A stretch of DNA of 64,000 bases from Chitinophagaceae bacterium (GCA_019638595.1 JAHBTJ010000030.1:1-64000); one strand, 5' to 3'; positions 1-9,563 are shown, numbered from the stretch's first letter. Notes: generated by a model from the sequence alone, not told the origin. Made by a program: numbers and translations.

Positions 1-674
1 ATCCTTACATCATCACCGGCTGTATTAACAAAGTACTTAACATTTACGCCATGTTTGTCAGCTTCCGAAGAAGCCGCTTCGCTGCCCACCCAGTTAGCTC
101 CGGGGGCGTAGGTAGTGGCAACGCGGTTGAGGGGTGAGGGCTCAAAATTGGTTTTGCTGTACGCCCAGTTGAGGTTATTGGCGCCGGTATTGGTCTCTCC
201 GGTTTGCCCGGCAAGTTGTGTATTGTAAAACGTTACCTGCTGGGCAAAGGGGTTGAGCTTGAACAAGCCGTTGTTTTTGGTCTCATCTCCGGCAGTGCTG
301 GCAAAGGGCAGGTATTGAATGGTTTCTCTTCCGAACTCGTCGTATACCACGGGCATCACCAGGTCTTTTGCCGCTCCTGAATAGGTGGGGCTGGTAGCAT
401 GGGTGATGAGCGATCCCTGCTTTACCACGGTTTGCAGGGGTCTGCCCAGCCCGTCGAAGTATTGGGTGGTCTGGTGCACCTCGCGCAGGGGGCGGGTGAT
501 AAGGTTATTGGCATCTCGTTCAGGCACCCGCGCAGACCAGGTACGGATATAGTTGACTTTGGTATTGCCGTCGTAGGTTGCGGGCAGGGGTTGCTGCGAT
601 AAAGCAAATACGGGCAGCAGCAGCAGGGCGAAAAACAGGTGTTTGATGGTATTGCGTATGAATAGCAGTTGCAT
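1..674 (-). CDS. DUF6443 RHS-repeat protein, N-terminal part (runs off the left edge)
   Basis: The first 224 codons of a minus-strand gene lie in the window; its 3' end is outside. It opens with ATG at 674 and a Sec signal peptide (FFALLLLPVFALSQ). Then comes the sequence RTWSARVPERDANNL followed by TTQYFDGLGRPLQTVVKQGS, which I recognise as the DUF6443 domain found at the start of Bacteroidota RHS-repeat-associated-core proteins. Such proteins are large secreted or surface shells made of YD repeats, often with a variable, sometimes toxic C terminus. That C terminus is not visible here, so toxicity cannot be judged. The gene starts 13 nt after the stop of the upstream RHS-like gene, so the two are almost certainly cotranscribed. 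One 60-base sample in this gene (421-480) has 36 G+C, much higher than the middle of its neighbour. Confidence 0.85.
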   Translation of the reverse strand, partial: MQLLFIRNTIKHLFFALLLLPVFALSQQPLPATYDGNTKVNYIRTWSARVPERDANNLITRPLREVHQTTQYFDGLGRPLQTVVKQGSLITHATSPTYSGAAKDLVMPVVYDEFGRETIQYLPFASTAGDETKNNGLFKLNPFAQQVTFYNTQLAGQTGETNTGANNLNWAYSKTNFEPSPLNRVATTYAPGANWVGSEAASSEADKHGVNVKYFVNTAGDDVR

Positions 675-687
675 AATGGTAGTGTTG

Positions 688-3600
688 TTATTGGTTATTG
701 TTTTGCTGGTACCGGTAATCGTAGGTCTTCAGCACATTACCCTCCTGGTCGCCGATGGTTTGCAGGCGACCGAAGCCGTCGTAGTGGTAATAAGTAATGC
801 GGTTATTGTTATCGCACCGGCTGGTCATGCCCACCAGGGGCTCGTAGGTGTAGGTCGTCATTTGGGCGCCGGAGGGGTAGAGGCGTACTTCGTCTATGCC
901 GCCTGTTCCGGTAATGGTGATAGTGGAAGAGGAAGCGGTGATCTTGTGTTGATGAAAGGTCCAGCCATTCACCGTTGAGCCCGCCTTGTGCGCGCCACTA
1001 CCGCCGTTGATGGTAAAGGGACTGGCATTGTTGCGCCAATAGGATACAATATATACCTGCCCGCTGGTGACTACCTTACTGAGGGTAGCTGTTGGCGTAA
1101 GACTATAGTATTTGTTCCCTGTGGGTGGCAGTGAACCGGTTGAAACGGTTATAATGTCGCCGGTATAGTTGTTCCAGTTGCCTTTGCCATCAGCTTCGAA
1201 AGAGGTGTGGGCAATGTCTGCTACATCGGAATTAATGACTTCGGCTATGGGATAGGAACTGTTGTAGTCCCAGATGTAGGATTGCTTGATATCATTTTCT
1301 TTAAGAAGTTCCAGAATATTGCCTCTGGCATCGTAAGAATTAAATCTAATTCTTGTTTCAAGTCCATTTGAATGGAGTGCACTTTGGATAATATCCTGTG
1401 CAAATAAGGATCCGATTTGTTTATATTCAGTAAAGACTGTCGATAACAGTTTTTGTTGAGTCCCCTCTACCTTAAATATCTTTTCCTCTATGAGAGGCGA
1501 AATAATATTTTTTTGAGCCATTGATCCAAGCACCGGATTACCTGTATAGTCGTAAGTGTATTTATATTGCGTTCTCGTTATTTTCTGCTCACTGTCATTT
1601 ACCTCAACACTGGTCGGTTGAAGGAATTGAGGATTAGAATAGTTATAATTGGTAATTTTTACCAAGGGATTTTCTCCATTTTCATCATAATAGGTTTCTG
1701 TAGTTGAAATATTTTGCACCCAACTGGTTATTAATGAATAAAAAGCATATGCAATATCAGGCCTCACCTCAAGCGCTGTTGGAGGAAACCGATAACCATC
1801 ATATAAAGTGCCACACTGATAATTTACTATTCTCATTCTTTTAACACGCAAGGCTTTTAACGTATTAAATCGATTGGCAGAATCGTTGTCGTTGAATTGG
1901 TAGCTATTTAATATCGAATGAATTTTTTTGTAAATCCCCAAATTGTTTCTTTTAAAGGTTGTTTTAGCAAATAACAGTCCTCTCTTATATTCATAGTTGT
2001 TCAATGGAACACAAGAGTTTTGTATATCGGTGCCCGGCCAATAACCGGGATCGATCTGAAAAGCGTTCAGAGCGTCTGGTGTAAAAGTAAAGTCAAACTC
2101 AGTATAACCTTCCTCCACTCCCTTTCCATCCAATTGCATTTCTTTTACAAAAGAATACCCAACAGATGCTCCTTGCGTAAAACCTAAAATTGCCTGGCTT
2201 GTACTTGTAACTTCCTTGTACTTCGCAAACAGATGCTGGCAATTGCCCACGCAATTCGGATTAGAAAAGCAAGTGGTAAGTTCAAAAACATCCTGCGCGT
2301 ACTCGTGTGTATACCGGGGATAAATTAATAGTTTACCCGGAGAATAGGTGTATTGCCTTTGGCTAACCAACGAACCTGAAGTATAGTTGTTAATCTGTTT
2401 TATACGCAGGCCACCGGCAATAGGCAACTGACCAGTATATGTTGAATAATTCAATTGACATGTTACGGATGGCTTTATTACAGGTGAGCCACAGTTCCCC
2501 GAACCACAGACAATATCAGCAGAAATTCTGTAATCGCCCGGTTCCAGGGAAAGTGTTTGTGTTAAATTAAAATCGATAAAGCCGTATTGATTTGGGGGCG
2601 GGGCGTTACCTACCGGGAAATTATCAAAGGCGTCCCAATAGTATAGAGTATGATAAGTTGATCCCGCCAGTTTCTCAATTTTTATCAATGGCAAAAAAGA
2701 CAACTCCTTTGAGGTTGCTTTATTATAGTTATTATACTGAATACTTAGTGGAAGATTATACTGAGTGAATGGAATATTAAACGTGGATGTCCGAAATACA
2801 CCGCCCGGCTGGGGATCTGCGGCAGTAATATTTACGGTTGATGAAACTATTTGGCTACCCGGACTTCCTCCTCCTAGAGGGCTGGCGGGATCATATCTAT
2901 GTGCTTCATAAACAAATTCCGTATACCCCCCTGTAGGATAATTTACCTTTTTCAATGAACCATATTGCATGTATGCCTCATTAGACTCCCTGTTTGCATT
3001 TAAACCGGGACTATTTACCGTAGTCTGTGGGGGAAGTAAATGCGTATTAGAATTAGCGCCATTATAATATCCCCAATGATCCTGGGCAAAAGACGAATTA
3101 AATCCCGCAGAATTCCTTACAGGCAAGCTTGCAGGTTGAATATACTCAAATGAATGAGCCCTTCGCTCCTGGTTAACCCCAACTTCGATAAGAGAATCGA
3201 GATAATATCTTGAATTCAGGTAGGAATATTTCAGTTGGATTTCTTTTAGTGTTTTTAAGGATCTATCAACAACCGTGACCTTTGTCAACAACTTTCCAAC
3301 AATATCCTGCCGATTTGTAGCAGCGGTAAAAACCACCTCTCCGTTTCGCCAACGAATTTTTTGAAGCATTGCCTTGCCATTAGAAGTAAATTGATTCGGT
3401 AGCCCATTGCCATTGATAACTATTTGATCAAGCTTTAATACATTAGTCCATGAGCCGCCGGATGGCATAAAGGGAGCCAGATCATTTGTTAATACCTTAA
3501 GAGATTGTGTTCCGGGCAATTCATATGTTTCATACTTATCAGCATAGTCGAAATAAATAGTATCAGCCTGGTTGGCAGAAATGATCTTTGTTAAATACCA

Positions 3601-4362
3601 GGCGCTTCTTCTCCTCTCAGAAATACTTGGCGCTCCATTCCAGACCTCTGTAGCTTCCAACCCGTTTCCTCCCTCCTGATAAGATCCAAAATGATAAACA
3701 GTTCCATTCTCATCAGCTAATTCCCAGTGCTCATCATTCGAATAAATAAGTGTATTATTCACAGAAGATCTTATCAATTTAATCGTATTGACAGGGATGC
3801 ATTGTAAAGTGCCAGTCTCATCAAAATAGAATTTCCCTGAGTTGCCGCAGAAATTGTAGAAAAACAGGTCAGGCTCAACATCAATTAACCTGTCAGATAC
3901 TTTCCTGAAAAAAACATAATCAGCACTATTGGTAACATCATAAGTTGATTTTAGCCCATCATTTCTTTGACTTCTATAGAGAAACCCTCCTGAAGTTTCT
4001 TCATCTCCAAGGCCCACAATCGACCTTGTAATTGCCCCTCCAGCATTTAACGTCCAATTGGTACTTACCCAAGCTGAAACATCATCAATTTTTACGCCTC
4101 CGGCGTGGTAACTGACGGTTATCGGCACCTTGATATCGCCAACCTTAACTTCATAAATCGGAACCGAAATATTGGGTACGCCGGTATACTGGGATACAGG
4201 CCATTCCCCATATTTTCCCAGGGAACTCGCCTCTGGTGAACTCGGTATCACTCTGGGCAATACACCGTTTGCCAAACTACCAGGCTGAAATTGAGGAAAA
4301 CTTGATAAGTGAAATGCCAAAAAAACTGCTAAGGCACTAAAAAATTTAATCTTACCAGGCAT
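688..4362 (-). CDS. Large secreted RHS/YD-repeat-like protein without a terminal core domain
   Basis: A 1224-residue protein. I start it at ATG 4362, because the frame is open to a TTG at 4374 but the ATG directly precedes a good signal peptide (KIKFFSALAVFLAFHLSSF). The N terminus has the VSQYTGVPNISVPIYEV and YHAGGVKIDD motifs seen at the start of many Bacteroidota RHS-family proteins. The C terminus has YD-type motifs (YYHYDGFGRLQTIGDQEGNV), but the protein stops there with no RHS core or toxin. The middle contains cysteine pairs (VCGSGNCG, NPNCVGNC). It lies 18 nt after the coiled-coil/barrel gene and 13 nt before the DUF6443 gene, so it is the middle gene of a three-gene operon. Base composition is mosaic: sampled 60-base lines have 31 G+C at 781-840 but 17 at 2701-2760. 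The function is unknown; it could be a shell partner for the DUF6443 protein. Confidence 0.85.
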   Translation of the reverse strand: MPGKIKFFSALAVFLAFHLSSFPQFQPGSLANGVLPRVIPSSPEASSLGKYGEWPVSQYTGVPNISVPIYEVKVGDIKVPITVSYHAGGVKIDDVSAWVSTNWTLNAGGAITRSIVGLGDEETSGGFLYRSQRNDGLKSTYDVTNSADYVFFRKVSDRLIDVEPDLFFYNFCGNSGKFYFDETGTLQCIPVNTIKLIRSSVNNTLIYSNDEHWELADENGTVYHFGSYQEGGNGLEATEVWNGAPSISERRRSAWYLTKIISANQADTIYFDYADKYETYELPGTQSLKVLTNDLAPFMPSGGSWTNVLKLDQIVINGNGLPNQFTSNGKAMLQKIRWRNGEVVFTAATNRQDIVGKLLTKVTVVDRSLKTLKEIQLKYSYLNSRYYLDSLIEVGVNQERRAHSFEYIQPASLPVRNSAGFNSSFAQDHWGYYNGANSNTHLLPPQTTVNSPGLNANRESNEAYMQYGSLKKVNYPTGGYTEFVYEAHRYDPASPLGGGSPGSQIVSSTVNITAADPQPGGVFRTSTFNIPFTQYNLPLSIQYNNYNKATSKELSFLPLIKIEKLAGSTYHTLYYWDAFDNFPVGNAPPPNQYGFIDFNLTQTLSLEPGDYRISADIVCGSGNCGSPVIKPSVTCQLNYSTYTGQLPIAGGLRIKQINNYTSGSLVSQRQYTYSPGKLLIYPRYTHEYAQDVFELTTCFSNPNCVGNCQHLFAKYKEVTSTSQAILGFTQGASVGYSFVKEMQLDGKGVEEGYTEFDFTFTPDALNAFQIDPGYWPGTDIQNSCVPLNNYEYKRGLLFAKTTFKRNNLGIYKKIHSILNSYQFNDNDSANRFNTLKALRVKRMRIVNYQCGTLYDGYRFPPTALEVRPDIAYAFYSLITSWVQNISTTETYYDENGENPLVKITNYNYSNPQFLQPTSVEVNDSEQKITRTQYKYTYDYTGNPVLGSMAQKNIISPLIEEKIFKVEGTQQKLLSTVFTEYKQIGSLFAQDIIQSALHSNGLETRIRFNSYDARGNILELLKENDIKQSYIWDYNSSYPIAEVINSDVADIAHTSFEADGKGNWNNYTGDIITVSTGSLPPTGNKYYSLTPTATLSKVVTSGQVYIVSYWRNNASPFTINGGSGAHKAGSTVNGWTFHQHKITASSSTITITGTGGIDEVRLYPSGAQMTTYTYEPLVGMTSRCDNNNRITYYHYDGFGRLQTIGDQEGNVLKTYDYRYQQNNNQ

Positions 4363-4380
4363 ATGATTGTACAATTAATT

Positions 4381-5907
4381 TTAAAACTCATACCCCACCC
4401 TCCACACAAGCATGGAGGTATTGGGTATATTTTTGCGATACATAAAATCTGCTAAAACCTGCATGCTGCCCTGCATCTTCTTACCCTTTTTCAGCGGCGA
4501 GCTCATGCTGTATTTTTTGCTCAACCCTGCCAGCGCGCTCTTGCTGTAGTTCGAGTAGTTCTTGAACTCCGCCAGGCTTTCAATGGTGCGGTGATGGTTC
4601 AGCTCCGCCCCGGCATAGAGCCAAAAGCCCCCTCCAACTCCCCCGAAGGGGGAGGGTGCCTTCCACTCGGCAAACAAACGTGCGCCGATAGATTCCCCGG
4701 TGAGTTTGATGTGCTTCCAGCCATTGCCCCAGCCCATTTTTCCGCTTAATCCTATGCCAATAATGCCTTTTTTATTTAGCCTGTATCCGGCAGTCACGGC
4801 TATGTCTGTTGTGGTGGGGAAATAGTTCGTAGCCCGCTGGCTTTGGATCGTAGCTCCCGCCTGTACCCGTTTTAAAAATGACTTCGTTTTTTCAGGGTTG
4901 GGCGTAAAGTTTTCAGGCATGGTCATATCACTGCTGCCGCCACTATTAATACCCAACTGGCTCATTTTGTCTTTCAGCTTTGAAAGTTCACCCTGCGCCT
5001 GCTGCATTTGCTGCTGCAGGTATTGGGCGGGATTGGCATTGGTTCCGCCGGTAGCAGGTATTCCAATCTGCTGTTGCAGTAATTGTTGCACATTCGCCCT
5101 GGTTTGTAAGCCTGCCAGCGCCTGCGGGGTGCCGTAATTGTCCGGCGTGGGGAACATCCGGCTTAACATGGAATGTTTTTTCCAGAAATTTGAAAAAGCC
5201 GGAATATTTTTCAGTACCGCCAGTGTTTTAGCAATGAGCTTATCGGGCTGGTCCAGGCTTTCCTTTAAATTGTTCAATTGTTGCGAATAGTAAAACGCTT
5301 CACGCTGGTATTTGCCAAAATATTTGCTGATATCCTTAGGCAGGTTGGAGTAATTGCCCAGTAACTGCTTGAGCTGTTGCTGCCGCTGCTGCACATACTG
5401 CTGAATGGCTTCGGCTTCGTTCAACTTACCTTGTAATATATCCAGGTTCTCCAGCGATTTGCCGAGCTGCTGCCGGATGTCTTTTGATTTCGAAACTACA
5501 TTGCCCGCGTCTTTTAAAAAGCTGAGCGAAGTAGCCAGCGAATCCATACCGGCCAGGTATTTACCGGGAAGTATTTTGCCGGCTTTGCCGTTGGCAGTGG
5601 TAAGCTTTTTATTGAGCTGTTGGTATTTCTTTTTGCCCGGCTTCAGCAGGGATGCCGCCGCGGATGAATCAACCGCTGAAAGCCTTTTGAGAAGCTTTTC
5701 TTCCTGGCGGGAAAGGCTTTTTAAATACTTTTCACTTTGCCGGGTGAGCTGGTGATCCAGCCCGTTTATTTTTTTGTCAACGGCAGGTATATAACCGGGA
5801 GGGAGCTCTATAACGGTTGCTGTGGCAGATTGCTCCTGCTGGGCATACAGGCTGCTTACACCTGTAAATACCGCAAAGCAAAACAACAGCTTAAAGTGTT
5901 TTATCAT
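4381..5907 (-). CDS. Secreted coiled-coil protein with C-terminal outer-membrane beta-barrel, RHS partner
   Basis: A 508-residue protein with an ATG start at 5907 and a Sec signal (LLFCFAVFTGVSSLYAQ). Residues about 45-330 are Gln/Lys/Leu-rich and predicted helical or coiled coil, with many QQ and LKQLL-type stretches. From about residue 350 the pattern changes to alternating aromatic beta strands (AVTAGYRLNKKGIIGIGLSG, FWLYAGAELNHHRT), ending in a terminal Phe (VGYEF) as outer-membrane barrels do. I do not recognise a named family. It is the first gene of an operon with the two RHS genes, 18 nt before the second. That suggests it anchors, exports or assembles the RHS proteins at the outer membrane; this is an inference from context. 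A palindromic repeat (4628-4656) is read in frame as SPFGGVGGG between two barrel strands. Confidence 0.8.
   Translation of the reverse strand: MIKHFKLLFCFAVFTGVSSLYAQQEQSATATVIELPPGYIPAVDKKINGLDHQLTRQSEKYLKSLSRQEEKLLKRLSAVDSSAAASLLKPGKKKYQQLNKKLTTANGKAGKILPGKYLAGMDSLATSLSFLKDAGNVVSKSKDIRQQLGKSLENLDILQGKLNEAEAIQQYVQQRQQQLKQLLGNYSNLPKDISKYFGKYQREAFYYSQQLNNLKESLDQPDKLIAKTLAVLKNIPAFSNFWKKHSMLSRMFPTPDNYGTPQALAGLQTRANVQQLLQQQIGIPATGGTNANPAQYLQQQMQQAQGELSKLKDKMSQLGINSGGSSDMTMPENFTPNPEKTKSFLKRVQAGATIQSQRATNYFPTTTDIAVTAGYRLNKKGIIGIGLSGKMGWGNGWKHIKLTGESIGARLFAEWKAPSPFGGVGGGFWLYAGAELNHHRTIESLAEFKNYSNYSKSALAGLSKKYSMSSPLKKGKKMQGSMQVLADFMYRKNIPNTSMLVWRVGYEF
4628..4656. repeat. REP-like GC-rich palindrome inside a coding region
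   Basis: A CTCCCCC arm (4638-4644), a GAA loop and a GGGGGAG arm (4648-4654), preceded by a second CCCCCTCC block. The word pattern resembles short palindromic elements that I recall as common between genes in Bacteroidota genomes. Here it is in frame and gives a Gly-rich loop in a barrel protein. Confidence 0.6.
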
Positions 5908-6229
5908 GAGCCCGGCAATTTAGAAATAAGGGATAACCTGAAGTATACAACCATTACACTTCAGAACAGTAACGCATAGGGATTACCTGATTAACTTTAA
6001 AAATACCAGCTTATCTGAGGGAAGGCGGATTAACGGGGGCGGGACTAAAAAGTGAGTGATGACCTGATTACGGGGCGAAGTTAATGGTTTGTTATTGACT
6101 TTTCCAAAAAATAATAAAAAGTTTTTAGCTGAATTGGATAGAAAAGCAGGTACGTTGCCGGGGCGCGGATCATCAGCAAAAAGCCCGGTCTCCATGCAGA
6201 CCGGGCTTTAACCTTAACCATTCTTAACC
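5908..6229. other. Intergenic region between the RHS operon and the L,D-transpeptidase gene
   Basis: About 320 bases. It contains the terminator at 6181-6208 and the upstream region of the RHS operon. A minus-strand frame (5983-6195) is open but has no family resemblance and covers the terminator, so I do not call it. A TTAACC-rich tract (6210-6240) contains CTTAACC words in two clusters and overlaps the end of the transpeptidase gene. I see no full TTG/TAnnTTTG promoter for the RHS operon. Confidence 0.6.
6181..6208 (-). terminator. Rho-independent terminator after the L,D-transpeptidase gene
   Basis: An 11-bp perfect stem, AAGCCCGGTCT (6181-6191) with AGACCGGGCTT (6198-6208), and a 6-nt loop. 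On the minus strand it is followed by a T run. It lies 22 bases past the stop of the minus-strand gene ending at 6230. Confidence 0.85.
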
Positions 6230-6979
6230 TTAACCGTTAAGCACCGTAGATTGTTTAATATATTTTTTATCGGGGGAATAAATGAACAGGCAGGACCCGT
6301 TTTTGATGGCGTCAATAATATCGGTATGCCCTTCCATCGGTATAGCGGGGCATCCAAAGCTCCTGCCAAGCATTCCTGTTTCGGTAAGGAACTTTTCGTT
6401 GGCGTAACTGGCCCCGTGTATCACTATACTCCTCCGGTAAGCCTTGTCGTTTATATTTCTTTCAACTCCGTGAAGCCGTAACGAATAACCGTTTTCTCCC
6501 CTGTATGTTTGATCGGTAATATAAAAGCCCAGGCTGCTTTTATTGGATGCCATTATATTAGAAAAGTTTCTCGCGTATTCTCCTCCTGAATTTCTCCCGT
6601 GCGCTACCCATGTATTGAACAAAAGTTTCGCGTTTTTCAGGTCAATAACATATAATCTTTTTTCGCGGGATGATTTTGAAAAATCAACAATGCTGAGAAT
6701 GCTGTCCCGGTTCAGCTTTCCCTTGAGGGACAGTTTACTGAAGCCCTGCAATGCCATTTCCAGCACATTTTTCTGGAGCCCCAGCTCATTCAGGTGAATG
6801 CTGTCGTACAGCCTGTCTGCAAAAACTTTTCGGGAGTCTTTTAAATCGGCTGGTAAATAATAAGTTATGGCCGGTAAAACAGGCGCGGAAAGCTTTTTTT
6901 TAAGAGAAGCCGCTACCAGTATGGGCAGCGAGAAAAAAAGGGCGATTGCCGTAATTTTTGGCAGGGAACGGATCTTCAT
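6230..6979 (-). CDS. Murein L,D-transpeptidase catalytic-domain family protein (YkuD_2 type)
   Basis: A 249-residue secreted protein. Proteins of this family cross-link or modify peptidoglycan through a catalytic Cys. The ATG at 6979 directly precedes a signal sequence (ITAIALFFSLPILVAAS); longer in-frame starts at 7003 (ATG) and 7045 (GTG) would add an unlikely leader. The catalytic domain is C-terminal: VAHGRNSGGEYA near residue 126, the SIVIHGASYAN block with His188, and GRSFGCPAIP with the candidate nucleophile Cys210. Substrate type is not predictable from sequence, and many YkuD_2 proteins are uncharacterised. The gene stands alone on the minus strand with its own terminator downstream. 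Confidence 0.85.
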   Translation of the reverse strand: MKIRSLPKITAIALFFSLPILVAASLKKKLSAPVLPAITYYLPADLKDSRKVFADRLYDSIHLNELGLQKNVLEMALQGFSKLSLKGKLNRDSILSIVDFSKSSREKRLYVIDLKNAKLLFNTWVAHGRNSGGEYARNFSNIMASNKSSLGFYITDQTYRGENGYSLRLHGVERNINDKAYRRSIVIHGASYANEKFLTETGMLGRSFGCPAIPMEGHTDIIDAIKNGSCLFIYSPDKKYIKQSTVLNG

Positions 6980-7246
6980 GGGATTAAAATTTCTGGAACA
7001 CATTATTAACGGAATCCGCTTTTTAATATTGTTAACAATAAACACAGGATCGCTTTTTACATCTAAGCCGTAATGCTTTGCCTGTCAGTTATTTTAGTTG
7101 GATTAATTACACCAAAAATGATGCTCAAATTTCAAAAAAGCCTGATCAGGCGTATATTAACACGTATATGGAAAAAGACGCAGTGTAAAAGGTACGAAAA
7201 CAAACCGGGAATTGAAAGGATTTCCAGTAGCAGTTCCCGCTCCGGG

Positions 7247-9466
7247 TCAGGCGCTCATTTTATGTAATACATTGTTCAGGTCGGTTGTAATGGTATTGAT
7301 GATCTCAAACTGGTCGGTTATGGTTTTATAAGCCGAGAGGCTTTTTTTTACGTCGCTTTTTTGAGCTCCTTCTTTCAGTTCGCTGAGCCGTTGTGCAAGC
7401 AGCTCCTTTATTTTATAGCGGATACCCGAAAAGCTTGTTTCCGTATTTCCTGCAGGCCCGGTAGCCCGGCCCTGTGCAAGATGAATTGCCGATTGCATTT
7501 GCAACTCAATGTTTTCGGCTACAGGCCTGAACGCGTTCAGCCGGTATTGAGGGGCAAGGGTTGCCGCGTAGGTTGCCAGTGTTGCAATATGCGAGGTAAG
7601 CATATGGTTGCTTACAACAAGCTGGTGCAGCAGTTGCTGGTAAGTGTTGTTTTTTTTCGGCTCAGACAGCAATCGCTGAAAAGCGTCGGAAAGATTGGCT
7701 AATGCCACATACGCTTCTTTGCGGGTCATTTTATATTCTGTAATATCTGCCGGGTTGCCGTAAAATGCTTTTGCCACCGCCGAAAAATACTTCATGTTCG
7801 CTTCCATAAGCTTTTGTATGTATTCGTCTACCTGCTCATGTTCCCAGCGCGGCAAAAAAAACAACGATCCGGTAAACGCGATCACGGATCCTATAATGGT
7901 GTCTATCACCCTGTCTGCAGCCAGGCTGCGAAAATCACCGGGGTGAAGGAAGTGAAAAGAAAAAAGCACGTATAAGGTAATGCCTGCTACAGCCACCAGG
8001 TACCGGATCTGCAAAAAGCTGTACCCGATGATCATTGAAAGTAACATGAACCCGAATATTACGGCGTCGTCCTTTACAAAGTACAGGAACATAAAGCCGA
8101 TGCCCACCCCGGCCAGCGTTCCCAGCAGGCGCTCGGCATTTCTTTTTTTGCTGATGCTGTAAGCGGGTTTTAAAATGGTTACTATTGTTAATAAAATCCA
8201 GTAGCTGTGCCCGAAAGGAAAAAACTGCGCTATGAGGTAGCCTGCTAAAATGCACAGGCTTACCCTCAGTGAATGCCTGAAAACATTGGAGTCAAGCGAT
8301 ATGTTCTCCTGCAACAGCTTACTATCTATTTCCTGGTGTGTTACAAATTTATCAACATCTACATCCTGCTTTACTTCTTTGCTTACTTCGCTGCTGTACG
8401 TGCTGTAGCGGTGCAGGCGCTTAATACGTTCAGCAATATCTTTTATAGAATTGAGAATATGCCGCAGGCTGATAAAGCCTTCAATGTTTTCTGCTTTGAT
8501 ATTCAACCGGTGATACGCGGTAAAAGCTTCATCGGTTTCGCGTATCATTTCGTCAAGGTCGCCGTTGTCTTTGGAAGGGAACCCGCTTTGTACAACCAGT
8601 CCTATTTTATCAAGCTCATTTGCCGCTTCAATGATCAGTACCCGGAACTTTTCAAGCATATTGCTCCCTTCAAAATAATCGTGCAGCGACTGGTAATCCT
8701 GTTGCGATGTCATTACCTGCTCAAACAGGTCAACAGAATCGAGGAACATCATCAATAAAATACGCCCCTTGGTGGTTGATTCGCGGGTAAACCCGCGGGC
8801 TTTGAAAAGCAGCTCCCTTAGCTGCTCGTGCTGGTTATGTATATGAATTTGCAGGGGCAGCAGCTCTTCATATACCTCGTTATAGTTTGCCGGTGTTTTA
8901 TACAACCGGGCTTTTGTTTTAAGATAAGAGGCGGTGGTAATGATGCACTCACCCAGCGCCTGCTGAATTAAGCGGTAAGGGCGCAACGAATACAAAGCAA
9001 GGCTTAACAACATATACCAGGCGCCGCCTGCCAGCATAAACAGGGCGTCCTGTAAAACACGTTCCTGCGCATGATGCACGTCAATATTCAGCACCATTAC
9101 AATAATGGCGATCAGTCCTACGGAGCCGGCACGGTTACCATAAATACCTATAATTGACAGCGCAAAGCTGAGCAGGGTAAGTTCTATAACAAGCAGCCAG
9201 GGGTGGTACCGGGTAAATCCAATAACGAGGGCAACAATAAAATTGATGATATTGCTTATCAGCATTCCGTTGCGGCGATGGTGGATTGGCCCGGGAGAAT
9301 CGGTAAGACTTACCATGAGCGCGCCCAGGGGTAGCGCTATACCTGCCGCAAGCATGTTGAACTCGTACAGTATCCATGCCGGTAATATGGCGCCAACGGT
9401 AATGCGTAATCCTTTGGTAAGATACTGACCGGTAATAAATTTTTTGAACTCGTTAATATAATTCAT
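7247..9466 (-). CDS. FUSC family membrane protein (YccS/YhfK-like)
   Basis: A 739-residue inner-membrane protein. The ATG at 9466 gives MNYINEFKKF; the frame extends upstream only through a TTG at 9514. There are two hydrophobic blocks, each with several predicted membrane helices: about residues 20-160 (with LTDSPGPIHHRRNGM between helices) and about 400-520 (HSLRVSLCILAGYLIAQFFP, then the ILKPAYSISKKRNAERLLGT signature). They are separated and followed by long soluble helical domains. This duplicated layout is that of the YccS/YhfK branch of the FUSC superfamily, related to aromatic-acid exporters and fusaric-acid resistance proteins. The transported substrate is unknown. The gene is separated from the DUF6089 gene by about 100 bases. 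Confidence 0.85.
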   Translation of the reverse strand: MNYINEFKKFITGQYLTKGLRITVGAILPAWILYEFNMLAAGIALPLGALMVSLTDSPGPIHHRRNGMLISNIINFIVALVIGFTRYHPWLLVIELTLLSFALSIIGIYGNRAGSVGLIAIIVMVLNIDVHHAQERVLQDALFMLAGGAWYMLLSLALYSLRPYRLIQQALGECIITTASYLKTKARLYKTPANYNEVYEELLPLQIHIHNQHEQLRELLFKARGFTRESTTKGRILLMMFLDSVDLFEQVMTSQQDYQSLHDYFEGSNMLEKFRVLIIEAANELDKIGLVVQSGFPSKDNGDLDEMIRETDEAFTAYHRLNIKAENIEGFISLRHILNSIKDIAERIKRLHRYSTYSSEVSKEVKQDVDVDKFVTHQEIDSKLLQENISLDSNVFRHSLRVSLCILAGYLIAQFFPFGHSYWILLTIVTILKPAYSISKKRNAERLLGTLAGVGIGFMFLYFVKDDAVIFGFMLLSMIIGYSFLQIRYLVAVAGITLYVLFSFHFLHPGDFRSLAADRVIDTIIGSVIAFTGSLFFLPRWEHEQVDEYIQKLMEANMKYFSAVAKAFYGNPADITEYKMTRKEAYVALANLSDAFQRLLSEPKKNNTYQQLLHQLVVSNHMLTSHIATLATYAATLAPQYRLNAFRPVAENIELQMQSAIHLAQGRATGPAGNTETSFSGIRYKIKELLAQRLSELKEGAQKSDVKKSLSAYKTITDQFEIINTITTDLNNVLHKMSA

Positions 9467-9563
9467 GCGGTGAGAACTCCCGGATGGTAAATGCAAAAAG
9501 ATCGCGTTCGGCAATATTAATTATTCCATGAGCTTCACATGGCAACTGTAAAGGTACCCTATA

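Noticed and set aside
5983-6195. Minus-strand open frame of 70 codons
   Set aside because: It covers the terminator at 6181-6208, has no family resemblance and looks like intergenic sequence.
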